DNA of 64,000 bases from assembly GCA_032250805.1 (NCBI GenBank), contig JAVVEM010000003.1, positions 56,410-120,409 of the forward strand, written 5' to 3'. The notes under the pieces were generated by a model. The model did not search any database. It was not told the DNA's origin and was given only the letters and a program-made list of their open reading frames with translations. Every line of letters starts with the position of its first letter. The first letter of the stretch is position 1. The DNA is from B18-G4 sp032250805 (GTDB lineage: Bacteria; Bacteroidota; Bacteroidia; Bacteroidales; B18-G4). Below, one piece after another: positions 9,599-17,782 of the stretch. The position numbers were made by a program, and so were the translations under genes.

Positions 9599-9606
9599 CA
9601 AAGATA
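9599..9606 (-). promoter_or_regulatory. -7 promoter element for the PASTA/T9SS/rluD run
   Basis: The minus strand reads TATCTTTG, an exact TAnnTTTG match, 96 bases upstream of ATG 9503. No -33 TTTG was found at the usual distance. I saw no equally good promoter for ddl on the other strand of this gap. Confidence 0.5.
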
Positions 9607-9732
9607 AAAATTAATTATATAAATTTATCGCGATATTGCGTTAGTATCTCTGATCGGAAATTTTCGGAGGGCTTTGAAATTTATTCCTTCTTATGGATCA
9701 TAAGAACCAAATGTGAAATTACTGCAAACTGC

Positions 9733-10713
9733 ATGAAACAAAAAATAGCCATTGTTGCCGGAGGAAATTCAGGCGAATTTGAAGTCAGTATGAAGAGCGC
9801 CGGGGTTGTGAAGCAATTCCTTGATCCTGAAAGATTTGTTCCCTATCTTATTATTATAAAGGGCAGGGATTGGCGTTATATTGATGAAAGTGGCGAGGAG
9901 TTATTTGTAAATAAGGACGATTTTAGCCTGAGTCTGAATGGCGAAAAGATCTTGTTTGATGCTGTTTTTGTTGCTATTCATGGTACTCCCGGAGAGGATG
10001 GCAGGTTGCAGGGATATTTTGATTTGCTGGGTTTACCATACACATCATGCGATCAATCCACTTCTGCCCTGACATTCAATAAATTCTTTACCCTCAGGTT
10101 TGCCTCTGGTTTGGGGTTGAAAGTAGCGCGATCGGTCCTGCTTAAAAGAGGCGATAGGCTTAACTATGAGGAGATTGCCAGCATATCAGGCATCCCCTGT
10201 TTTGTCAAGCCCAATCAGGGTGGATCAAGTGTAGGGATGACCAAAGTAACTTCGGCCGGCATGCTGCCCGCTGCCATAGAAAAGGCTTTCGGTGAAGATA
10301 CGCAGGTTTTGATAGAAGCTTTTATTGCCGGACGGGAGATTACATGCGGGGTAGTCACCGACAAAGGCAGGGTGCGCTCATTGCCGGTTACAGAGATCAT
10401 CAGCAAGAACGAATTTTTCGATTATGAGGCTAAATATACCGACGGAATGGCTGACGAGATCACACCGGCACACATCCCGGAAGACATAGAAAAAATGTGC
10501 AGGAAAACTTCTGAGGATCTTTACAAAACACTGAATTGTCGTGGGTTTGTTCGATTTGATTTTATCTATAATGATACAGGGATGTATTTTCTTGAAGTGA
10601 ACACCGTACCCGGATTGTCGCCCAACAGTATTCTTCCCCAACAGGCCGAAGCTGTTGGGATATCATTAACTTCATTGTTTACCATGGTTCTTGAGCAGGC
10701 CCTTGATAAATAA
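9733..10713 (+). CDS. ddl: D-alanine--D-alanine ligase
   Basis: ATP-grasp enzyme that joins two D-alanines for the peptidoglycan pentapeptide. It has 326 aa, the usual Ddl length. The N-terminal domain opens KIAIVAGGNSGEFEVSMKSA, the Bacteroidota version of the GGxSxE block. HGTPGEDGRLQGYFDLLGLPYTS is a hallmark. The ATP-binding lid and Mg2+ site appear as FVKPNQGGSSVGMTKV and FLEVNTVPGLSPNSILPQ. The start ATG lies a short distance after a low-GC gap. It converges with rdgB with one base between stop codons. It is divergent from the PASTA/rluD run, whose products are also wall or growth related. Confidence 0.95.
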   Translation: MKQKIAIVAGGNSGEFEVSMKSAGVVKQFLDPERFVPYLIIIKGRDWRYIDESGEELFVNKDDFSLSLNGEKILFDAVFVAIHGTPGEDGRLQGYFDLLGLPYTSCDQSTSALTFNKFFTLRFASGLGLKVARSVLLKRGDRLNYEEIASISGIPCFVKPNQGGSSVGMTKVTSAGMLPAAIEKAFGEDTQVLIEAFIAGREITCGVVTDKGRVRSLPVTEIISKNEFFDYEAKYTDGMADEITPAHIPEDIEKMCRKTSEDLYKTLNCRGFVRFDFIYNDTGMYFLEVNTVPGLSPNSILPQQAEAVGISLTSLFTMVLEQALDK

Positions 10714-10714
10714 T

Positions 10715-11302
10715 TTAGTCCTTTAATGAACTCAAAAAATCAATAAGTTTTTGCATGGCTTTTCCGCGGTGACTGATGCTGTTTTTAAGTTGCAGCGGCA
10801 TTTCGGCAAATGTTTGTGAATGGTTGTCGGGCATGAAGACCGGATCATAGCCAAATCCATCTTTTCCTCTTCTTTCGGGGATGATCTGTCCGGTAACAAT
10901 CCCTTCAAAATGCTTTATTTTGCCACTTATAACCAGCGAGATCACCGTGCGGAAGCGGGCTACGGGATGGTGAATACCCCTAAGTTCTTCAAGAAGTTTG
11001 TCAATATTTTTTTCGGCATTGCCATCCTCGCCTGCGTATCTTGCTGAATAAACGCCGGGCCTGCCATTAAGTTGATCCACCTCAAGGCCTGTATCATCGG
11101 CAAAGCAATCCATTCCATAATTTGAATAAACATGCATCGATTTTAAGTCGGCATTGCCCTGGAGGGTATCGGCTGATTCAATAATATCTTCCGTACACCC
11201 GATATCTTTAAGACCAAGGATAATGAAACCCTTTGGCACGACAGCACGGATTTCGGCCAGTTTATGTTCGTTATTGGTGGCAAATACAAGTTTTTTGTTC
11301 AT
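10715..11302 (-). CDS. rdgB: XTP/dITP pyrophosphatase (RdgB/HAM1 family)
   Basis: House-cleaning nucleotidase that hydrolyses dITP, XTP and ITP to monophosphates, keeping deaminated purines out of DNA. The 195 aa are full length. The N-terminal motif LVFATNNEHKLAEI is the SxNxxK-type substrate loop. FADDTGLEVDQLNGRPGVYSARYAG is the strongest family signature, and GFGYDPVFMP and SHRGKAM follow. The start codon follows a terminator whose loop contains a TATATTTG box, probably its own promoter. Confidence 0.93.
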   Translation of the reverse strand: MNKKLVFATNNEHKLAEIRAVVPKGFIILGLKDIGCTEDIIESADTLQGNADLKSMHVYSNYGMDCFADDTGLEVDQLNGRPGVYSARYAGEDGNAEKNIDKLLEELRGIHHPVARFRTVISLVISGKIKHFEGIVTGQIIPERRGKDGFGYDPVFMPDNHSQTFAEMPLQLKNSISHRGKAMQKLIDFLSSLKD

Positions 11303-11310
11303 ATCATATC

Positions 11311-11348
11311 AAAAAAAAAGGAGAAACCAGCAAATATATGATTTCTCC
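11311..11348 (-). terminator. Rho-independent terminator after the SGNH lipoprotein gene
   Basis: Read on the minus strand, GGAGAAA (11348-11342) pairs with TTTCTCC (11326-11320), followed by nine Ts. The loop is 15 bases and contains a promoter box. Confidence 0.75.
11331..11338 (-). promoter_or_regulatory. -7 promoter element for rdgB inside a terminator loop
   Basis: TATATTTG on the minus strand lies in the loop of the preceding terminator, 28 bases before the rdgB ATG. There is no obvious -33 element. Confidence 0.4.
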
Positions 11349-11392
11349 CTTTTATCAGCCAGGCATATTACCTGAAACTAGTCATTTCATCC

Positions 11393-12754
11393 TTATGGGA
11401 ATGTAACACCATAATAATCGGTAACGGTTACCTGTGGAATATTTGCCCCATATGTCATATTGATCGCTTCAATGCAATAGTATGCGATCATTGCTGATCC
11501 TGCAGGAGTAAGATGGATCCCGTCGAGGGAGAAAACATTCCCCTGCACGAAGGTGGAGGTGAACTCGTATCCGTCAATAATAATGCCTGTTTTAGCATGG
11601 TTTAGAATTTCATTGGCATCAACATGGGCCAGCTCATATTCGGTGCAGAGTCCAAATATTGTGGCATTGTATTGTTCAATGGTATTCCTCACCGTTGCGG
11701 TTTCGGCTTTATCGAGAATATATTTGTGCGGTATGGGTATAGGATACGGATTGGCAGGATCGGGGTTGGCTACACCCATGCCAAAACACTTGATTGAGTC
11801 AGTAGGCAATGTCATAATAAAAAGATCCTCACTGGTCATCCTGCCCCAGCTGCCATCAGAATTTTCTACTACCCATGGGTTAGGCCCTTCCTGGAAGGTG
11901 ATTTCGGGGTGGCCGAATTTCTGATACAGCATGTTTAATCCTACTGCCTGTTCAGCGGTGAGTACAAGTCCATTGTAAGGGATCTGGGTATTCATGAATG
12001 AAAAAAACGGGATGTCGATCACATCAGGAACATTCAGGACTACACCTTTAGCAGGGGCATAATCCCCCGATTGATTATTGATGCATGCCAGCAGTATCTG
12101 ATGAAAAAGCGTTTCAAATTGCTGGGGATCTGTAACCTGATCTTCGGCACCGCCCGAAAATGCATATCCCAGTACATCGTTACCACCAAGCCAGAGGGAG
12201 AAGAAAGTTGCATCAAAGGCCGCGGTAAGATTGATCAGTGGTGTGTTTGGGTCCGGGGCAAATCTGCCATAGTAAGGATTCGCAGTTGCCAGCTGGTCGA
12301 AGAAAACGTGACCGGCTTTCAGGCCGGGAACGGCAATGTTGTTAAACGGTCCCTGGTCGCCAATGGGTGCCAGGTTTGCCAGGTTAACATTTAAGGGCGC
12401 TCTTACAGGTGCCAGGCTGATTTGTCCTGCACAGTCTTCCTTGGGCCCGAGAACAAACTTTGGAACAGGTGTTACACCCTGGAAACCGATGCCATAGTCA
12501 TCGATCATCAGTGGTTGCTTAAAGTCTCCACCGCCAACGTAGGCAAACTGCCCGGCCATAATGTTGACAAATGATGCTTCCTGTGCTGATTTATATAATG
12601 CTCCATCAGCATATCCGGCGGTAAGCGAATTTCCCAGTGCAAGGAAGCTTCTAAAGTCGGCATCTCCTTTTTCGGGGGTGAACTCGTCAATTTCCGGCTT
12701 GCAGGCGGCAATGGCGAGAATTATCAATAGAAGTATGTAATATCTTATTTTCAT
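11393..12754 (-). CDS. SGNH/GDSL-type hydrolase lipoprotein
   Basis: Predicted lipid-anchored esterase or lipase, 453 aa. A short hydrophobic leader ends in a lipobox with Cys18 (IAAC). SGNH block I is ALGNSLTAGYADG with nucleophile Ser43. Block III is LGGNDVLG (Asn192). Block V is SLDGIHLTPAG, giving Asp411 and His414. Long insertions between blocks I and III make it larger than minimal SGNH enzymes. It lies 18 bases after a FadL-type outer-membrane channel and is probably in its operon, which suggests that it releases fatty acids or other acyl products at the envelope for that channel. The substrate is inferred only. Confidence 0.82.
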   Translation of the reverse strand: MKIRYYILLLIILAIAACKPEIDEFTPEKGDADFRSFLALGNSLTAGYADGALYKSAQEASFVNIMAGQFAYVGGGDFKQPLMIDDYGIGFQGVTPVPKFVLGPKEDCAGQISLAPVRAPLNVNLANLAPIGDQGPFNNIAVPGLKAGHVFFDQLATANPYYGRFAPDPNTPLINLTAAFDATFFSLWLGGNDVLGYAFSGGAEDQVTDPQQFETLFHQILLACINNQSGDYAPAKGVVLNVPDVIDIPFFSFMNTQIPYNGLVLTAEQAVGLNMLYQKFGHPEITFQEGPNPWVVENSDGSWGRMTSEDLFIMTLPTDSIKCFGMGVANPDPANPYPIPIPHKYILDKAETATVRNTIEQYNATIFGLCTEYELAHVDANEILNHAKTGIIIDGYEFTSTFVQGNVFSLDGIHLTPAGSAMIAYYCIEAINMTYGANIPQVTVTDYYGVTFP

Positions 12755-12772
12755 GGCTTTATCGTTTATGGA

Positions 12773-13987
12773 TTAAAAATTATAGCTTACACCGATACCG
12801 GGTATGGCAGTGATTACTTTATACGTGCCTCCAAAATTGGCTGGTTTATACCACTTCTCGGTTTCCAGTCCGTGAAGTTGCAGGTAGGAAAGGTCAATGC
12901 TCAGGTTTTTAACCGGTGCAATGCTAACGCCAAGCGTCCATGCTGCTGTATTCAGGCTGACTGTTTCCGGAGAGAAATAGTCGTCGCTCGTCGGTGAAGG
13001 ATCATAATAAACGCCTGCCCTGAATGAAAACATGTCGTTGAGCGTATATTGTCCGCCAAGCCGTGTAATTAGTGTGTTTTTATACTCACGCGGGCTTACT
13101 GACCCCAGGAGTTCATTTTTTTCTTCAAAAGAAAATTCAAGATCTTCATAAACACTCCAGAATACATAGTTTACTTCAAATGCGAGGGTAAGTTTTTCGG
13201 AAAAATCATACGACACTCCGAAATCGAAATTTGCCGGCATTGGCAGTTCTGCGTCAAACTTATTGTTTTCCGGTATTGTTGTGGCAATGGATGCCGGAAT
13301 ATTGAATACAGCATCGCCTCCTTCCATCTTCATGATGATCTGCGAACGATAGTCAATGCCAAGGCTCAGCTTCTCAGACGGTTTCACCATTAAGCCGACA
13401 TTATATCCAATACTGGAGGTTGTTCCGTTGAGCTTAACATAAGAATCATCGTTGTAGGGCACAGCACGTTGAAATTCAACGTCACCGTAAGCGTAAACAA
13501 ATCCTGCGCCAACAGATATCATGTCGTTGATCTTATACCCGATTGTAGGCTGAATATATACCGCCATAAGAGATATGTTCTGAATGAGGTACCGTCCGGC
13601 CCAATCGTCATCCCATTTTGCCGAACTGCCAAAAGGTGTGTAAACACCCAGTCCCACTGATAACTTGTCGGTGATCATGGCTGCTCCATAGAAATAGAAT
13701 GGTGTTCCGGTGGGGTTGTCGGTCCGGGCCTGATAATTTGTGGCATCTTTTTGGAAAAGTACGTTAGCCATAATTCCGCTTACTCCCGCTGAGAAGCTCC
13801 ATTTGGTTTTCATCATGGATAAGCCTCCGGGGTTGAAAAAAATGCTGCTGGCACCAAGTGCAAAAGGTGAGCCGATCAGGCCCATTCCCGTTTGCTTTTG
13901 CCCTTGCAATCTCACCTGGTATCCCCCTGCATAGGAGGCCCAGCTAAGGATTGCAAATAGAAATACAAATAGTGTAAGTTTCTTCAT
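12773..13987 (-). CDS. FadL/OmpP1-family outer-membrane transport protein
   Basis: Beta-barrel of the FadL/TodX/OmpP1 family, which carries long-chain fatty acids or hydrophobic compounds across the outer membrane. It has 404 aa with a signal peptide to about residue 20. The N-terminal hatch-like region contains FALGASSIFFNPGGLSMMKTKWSF, the Bacteroidota form of the family NPAGL signature. FGSSAKWDDDWAGRYLIQ is another family block. Alternating beta-strand pattern continues to the final aromatic residue (GIGVSYNF), typical of BAM substrates. The downstream SGNH lipoprotein likely works with it. Confidence 0.87.
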   Translation of the reverse strand: MKKLTLFVFLFAILSWASYAGGYQVRLQGQKQTGMGLIGSPFALGASSIFFNPGGLSMMKTKWSFSAGVSGIMANVLFQKDATNYQARTDNPTGTPFYFYGAAMITDKLSVGLGVYTPFGSSAKWDDDWAGRYLIQNISLMAVYIQPTIGYKINDMISVGAGFVYAYGDVEFQRAVPYNDDSYVKLNGTTSSIGYNVGLMVKPSEKLSLGIDYRSQIIMKMEGGDAVFNIPASIATTIPENNKFDAELPMPANFDFGVSYDFSEKLTLAFEVNYVFWSVYEDLEFSFEEKNELLGSVSPREYKNTLITRLGGQYTLNDMFSFRAGVYYDPSPTSDDYFSPETVSLNTAAWTLGVSIAPVKNLSIDLSYLQLHGLETEKWYKPANFGGTYKVITAIPGIGVSYNF

Positions 13988-14015
13988 CTTGCTTAATTTG
14001 GTTAATAAATCAATG

Positions 14016-14044
14016 CAAGATAGTAAAAATTAATATCCAGCAAA
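14016..14044 (-). promoter_or_regulatory. Promoter for the FadL/SGNH pair
   Basis: The minus strand shows TTTG (14044-14041), 18 bases, then TATCTTG (14022-14016), close to TTTG-N19-TAnnTTTG. The ATG follows 28 bases later. Confidence 0.45.
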
Positions 14045-14097
14045 TACAATTTGTTTTTCGTGACTGCCTGAAAGTCATAAACGTGCTGCGGTATAGA

Positions 14098-15840
14098 TCA
14101 GAACTTAGCTGTGATACCGAAATGGATCTTGGCTGATTTAAATTGCAGGGGCTGACCTTCGCGGCTTCCCAGGGCATAGCTCAGGGCAAAGATCCCTGCT
14201 GGTGTTTCAAAATTTACTCCTGCGCCAAAACCGAATGGAGTATCATGAATATAGCCTGAGTTGGCATTTCGTTCATAATAAGCACCATCAAAAAAGACCT
14301 GGAAGAAGGAATTAACATCGAAGAGGTACCTGAACTCAAGTGTAAATACAGAATATATCGACGCATAGATCGATTCCTCGTCGAAGCCCCTGAGTGTCTT
14401 CAGTCCGCCAATCCTGAAAAGTTCGTTGTCGAAAAGGTTTTTGTTCTCAAGAAAACCACTCCGGTTGCCAATTAAAAGCGCGGTACTCCTGAAGATGGGA
14501 ATAAACAGCCCTCCGTCAAATTCCAGGCGGTACAATGTGCTGCTGAGTGGGATGGAGTCGTACAGTGCTTGATTAACACTGGTATTCCTGCGGATCTTTT
14601 TGGAACCTATGGCACCACTAATATCGAAAAGAAATCCTTTTCGTGGATTGTACCTGTAGTCCAGCCTGTTTACAAGTGCCCCAAGTCCGTACAGGCTGCT
14701 TGAAATATCGGCATATTCGGGGAGCACTGTTGCAAATTCAAGTCCTTCGGTATTCAGCAGGCTCGACCGCTTGCTTTCGAAAAAGGCTTTGAGGTGATTG
14801 TACCCGTTAAACAGCACCTGGATCCCGATAGTATTATCAAGATTAAGAAATGAAGAGTCTTTTTTGAACAAATGCAACTTGTAATCAATCCCAAAGGGTG
14901 TGGAAAAAAGAAAAGGGTAGTTAAAATTAAATTTCAAATCCTGGCTCGACGACTCAAGTTTTTTCCAGTTCAGGTCGATCAGCTCACCCCGGTTAAAAGC
15001 GCTCAGCAGTTTCAGTTTGATGTCGCCTGTAATTAAAAGTTTTCCTGTTGTTTGCTCATTTGGTGCTACGCCGATGATCCCATCAAACTGACTGGCGCGT
15101 TTTTTGTCGAGATACAAAATAATTTTAGCCTTATCTTCAGTAAATACAATTTCATGCTGTTTTATAATGTCGACAAAAGGCAGGTCTTTCAGCCTTGACA
15201 TAATGCGCAGTATCCTTAACTCATTGTATATGTCTCCTTCTTTGATGTTAAAATAGTTGCGTATATAACGCCAGTGTAATTTCGAGTTGCCTTTTACCAT
15301 GATGGTGTCTATGATTACGCGTTGATTTAGTTTCAGATCCAGGCTTGCCGTGATCGAACGGTCGGGGAGAAGTGAAACACTGTCGAGTTGTATCCTGGCA
15401 AATGGATAACCGTGATTTTCGCAGTAACGTAATATTTTTTGGGTTAAAAATGTTATTTCATTCGGGCTGAAGGGCTGGTTTTTGTAGAATTTTTCCTTAT
15501 AGCCGCTTTGGCTGAGGATCAGTGGATCGGCATTTCCGGCCCGAAGATGCGACAAGGTATAAATTTCGCCTGTGTGGAGAAGGGCTATAATGCTTGTCGA
15601 ATCTTCATTTATTGAATCAAAACTTGCTGTAATATATCCTCTTGAGTAAAAGTAGTTCAGGATACGGCCCAGTTCCTGATGGGCTTTTTTATTATTGGCT
15701 GGCTTACGGTTATAATTTAGCCTTTCAATGTTCACAGCCGAAATGCTGTCGGCAGGCGCAATCACTAAACTGACCTGCTGAGCTTGCATGTAGCTCAGCG
15801 AAAGGATCATGATCAGAAAAATGCCTGTTCGTGCTGTCAT
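14098..15840 (-). CDS. Omp85-family outer-membrane protein (BamA/TamA-like)
   Basis: 580 aa with a signal peptide ending near residue 20 (SYMQAQQ). The N-terminal ~220 residues show POTRA-like units, for example LNQRVIIDTIMVKGNSKLHWRYIRNYFNIKEGDIYNEL split over residues about 170-210. The C-terminal half is a 16-strand type barrel with FRIGGLKTLRGFDEESI (the Omp85 L6 loop normally carries a VRGF/Y motif; here LRGF) and ends in FGITAKF. It is shorter than BamA (about 800 aa in E. coli), so it is a small Omp85 member rather than the essential BamA. It follows ung by 46 bases. Confidence 0.82.
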   Translation of the reverse strand: MTARTGIFLIMILSLSYMQAQQVSLVIAPADSISAVNIERLNYNRKPANNKKAHQELGRILNYFYSRGYITASFDSINEDSTSIIALLHTGEIYTLSHLRAGNADPLILSQSGYKEKFYKNQPFSPNEITFLTQKILRYCENHGYPFARIQLDSVSLLPDRSITASLDLKLNQRVIIDTIMVKGNSKLHWRYIRNYFNIKEGDIYNELRILRIMSRLKDLPFVDIIKQHEIVFTEDKAKIILYLDKKRASQFDGIIGVAPNEQTTGKLLITGDIKLKLLSAFNRGELIDLNWKKLESSSQDLKFNFNYPFLFSTPFGIDYKLHLFKKDSSFLNLDNTIGIQVLFNGYNHLKAFFESKRSSLLNTEGLEFATVLPEYADISSSLYGLGALVNRLDYRYNPRKGFLFDISGAIGSKKIRRNTSVNQALYDSIPLSSTLYRLEFDGGLFIPIFRSTALLIGNRSGFLENKNLFDNELFRIGGLKTLRGFDEESIYASIYSVFTLEFRYLFDVNSFFQVFFDGAYYERNANSGYIHDTPFGFGAGVNFETPAGIFALSYALGSREGQPLQFKSAKIHFGITAKF

Positions 15841-15886
15841 TGAAAAAATATGTAAAATATCTATGAAGAACGCTTGTCATTCTTTC

Positions 15887-16573
15887 TTAGTCTATGCGCC
15901 AATCGATTTCGGGTTTATTTTGGGCACGCAGGATCGTGTTTGCTTTGGAGAAATGTTTGCATCCGAAAAATCCTCCGTGAGCTGAGAGGGGCGAGGGATG
16001 GGCAGCAGTCAGTACATGGTGTTTGCTGGTGTCGATCAGCTTTTGCTTGGCCATGGCAAATCTTCCCCATAACATGAATATCAAACCGCTTTTCTCTTCC
16101 GATAATTTTATTATCACTGCATCAGTGAAGCTTTCCCAACCCTTATTCTGGTGTGATCCCGGGCTGTTTGCCCTCACAGTAAGTGTGGCATTCAGGAGCA
16201 AAACCCCTTGCCTGGCCCATTTCTCAAGATTGCCATCTGCAGGCAGGGGATACCCCAGGTCATTCCTGATCTCTTTGAAGATATTCACCAGTGAAGGCGG
16301 ACGCACTATTCCTGGCGGCACCGAAAAACACAGGCCATGCGCCTGACCGGGATTATGATAAGGATCCTGCCCGATAATCACCACTTTTACCTTATCAAAT
16401 GGTGTGTGGTCGAAGGCTGCAAATATTTCTGTTCCCGGCGGATAGACCGTATATTTTCTTTTTTCTTCCAGTAAAAATGATTTGAGTTCTGCGAAATAAT
16501 CTCTTTGAAACTCCAAATTTAATGCTATTTTCCAGCTTTCTTCAATCCTGGGGTTGATGGTATTTTTGCTCAT
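15887..16573 (-). CDS. ung: Uracil-DNA glycosylase, family 1
   Basis: Removes uracil from DNA to start base excision repair. The 228 aa match family 1 length. The water-activating motif is GQDPYHNPGQAHG with Asp70, and the second motif HPSPLSAHGGFFGCKHF carries the catalytic His192. FAAFDHTPFDKVKVVIIG precedes it. The ATG at 16573 is followed by a plausible N-terminus. No clear TAnnTTTG element was seen upstream. Confidence 0.96.
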   Translation of the reverse strand: MSKNTINPRIEESWKIALNLEFQRDYFAELKSFLLEEKRKYTVYPPGTEIFAAFDHTPFDKVKVVIIGQDPYHNPGQAHGLCFSVPPGIVRPPSLVNIFKEIRNDLGYPLPADGNLEKWARQGVLLLNATLTVRANSPGSHQNKGWESFTDAVIIKLSEEKSGLIFMLWGRFAMAKQKLIDTSKHHVLTAAHPSPLSAHGGFFGCKHFSKANTILRAQNKPEIDWRID

Positions 16574-16618
16574 AGAATGTTATTAACATCTGTTTGTATA
16601 CAACATATTCCCTTTTTT

Positions 16619-16649
16619 ATTGTTATTAATTAAAATGAGTTTATATTTG
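16619..16649 (+). promoter_or_regulatory. Promoter for the small lipoprotein
   Basis: ATTG (16619-16622), 19-base spacer, then TATATTTG (16642-16649), an exact TAnnTTTG. The ATG at 16678 lies 28 bases beyond. Confidence 0.55.
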
Positions 16650-16677
16650 TTGCTTCATATACTGAATTCGATATATT

Positions 16678-16818
16678 ATGACTAAAATTATCAAAAAAGT
16701 GCTTATCGCCGTATCAGTAGTGTTTCTTTTTGTCATTATTGCCTCATCATGTCAGTCGAATGAAAAGTGTGCTGCCTACGGTGAGTCGTATAAATACCAG
16801 AAAGAAATCAATTATTAA
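16678..16818 (+). CDS. 46-residue predicted lipoprotein
   Basis: A short gene found by eye. It encodes a basic N-terminus (MTKIIKKV), a hydrophobic stretch, a lipobox ASSC with Cys25, and a 21-residue mature part beginning CQSNEKCAAYGESYKY. The second cysteine and CxAYG pattern resemble tiny lipoproteins that I recall from other Bacteroidota. A strong promoter box stands upstream, and a beta-barrel gene starts 66 bases downstream on the same strand, so they may be co-transcribed. No function is known to me. The signal peptide, lipobox and promoter together argue that it is real. Confidence 0.65.
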   Translation: MTKIIKKVLIAVSVVFLFVIIASSCQSNEKCAAYGESYKYQKEINY

Positions 16819-16884
16819 TTTTTTCAGATAAGGCGGTTGGGTTGGTAGTTTTTGATTATTTACTAATTTAGGATTTTTATCCTA

Positions 16885-17673
16885 ATGATCCTTCTTCGAC
16901 ACATATTTATGTTAGCCCTCCTTTTACCGGTGGGTTTTTTTGTTCACGGCCAGGAACAGGACTCTGGCCGGAAGCAGGATGCAGAGCCTATATATGATTC
17001 GATTTCCGACCGCGTGCTGTTGCGTCGTGAATATACAGGCGGGATCATTTTGCATAGCAAAGGATGGGGGTTTCATTTCAGGAAAGGCAGAAACATTAAT
17101 TATTTCAGGTCTTTTCAATGGGAAGTGGATGCAGTAAGTTTAAAATCCCCCAAACAGATTAAAACCATTAACCCCTATTTTAATAATGCAAAAAGTTATG
17201 TATATGGTAAGCTAAACCATGTTTATGTATTAAGGGGAGGCCTTGGGATAAAAAAACTTTTAAACCGTAAGCCCTACTGGGGCGGGATCGAGTTAAGGCT
17301 TATCTATTACGGTGGGTTCTCATTGGCCCTTGCTAAACCCGTTTACCTCTATATATTAAATTATTCTGTTGAAAGCGAGAATTATACTATTGATATTGAA
17401 CGGTATAACTCCGAAATTCATGGTCTCGACAATATCTATGGCCGTGCACCCTTTACTCATGGTATTGAGAACACGAGTTTACATCCGGGTCTTTACGCAA
17501 AGCTTGGTCTTAACTTTGAATTTGGCGAATACAACTCTGCGATCAAAGCCATTGAAATTGGATCGGTCCTGGATTATTATCCTGTTCCTGTTGCCATTAT
17601 GGCGCGAAACCCAAAGCAATCCGTATTCCTGACCTTTTACCTTGAGTTTAGTCTTGGCAAGCGTTATGATTGA
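16885..17673 (+). CDS. Predicted outer-membrane beta-barrel protein of unknown function
   Basis: 262 aa with a signal peptide (ends FFVHGQEQ). The mature part is rich in alternating hydrophobic/aromatic strands, and conserved-looking blocks include GWGFHFRKGRNINYF, INPYFNNAKSYVYGKLN and IYGRAPFTHGI. The C-terminus (FLTFYLEFSLGKRYD) has the strand pattern of an outer-membrane protein, though it does not end in an aromatic residue. I know this only as an uncharacterised Bacteroidota family. The neighbouring small lipoprotein on the same strand may be a partner. No enzymatic motif was seen. Confidence 0.6.
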   Translation: MILLRHIFMLALLLPVGFFVHGQEQDSGRKQDAEPIYDSISDRVLLRREYTGGIILHSKGWGFHFRKGRNINYFRSFQWEVDAVSLKSPKQIKTINPYFNNAKSYVYGKLNHVYVLRGGLGIKKLLNRKPYWGGIELRLIYYGGFSLALAKPVYLYILNYSVESENYTIDIERYNSEIHGLDNIYGRAPFTHGIENTSLHPGLYAKLGLNFEFGEYNSAIKAIEIGSVLDYYPVPVAIMARNPKQSVFLTFYLEFSLGKRYD

Positions 17674-17733
17674 TCAAGCACTGAAAAGGCCCGAAGACTT
17701 AAATGGGATTATTTATTATTATGCACAAAAATA

Positions 17734-17760
17734 AAAGGCCGCTCATCTCTGGCGGCCTTT
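17734..17760. terminator. Bidirectional terminator between convergent genes
   Basis: AAAGGCCGC (17734-17742) pairs with GCGGCCTTT (17752-17760), 9-base loop, A-rich on the left and T-rich on the right. It can serve both the barrel gene (+) and the FN3-repeat gene (-). Confidence 0.8.
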
Positions 17761-17782
17761 ATTTATTATGTTTTTTGGATTA

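Noticed and set aside
10820..11047. Open frame opposite rdgB
   Set aside because: It is a shadow of rdgB with no start context.
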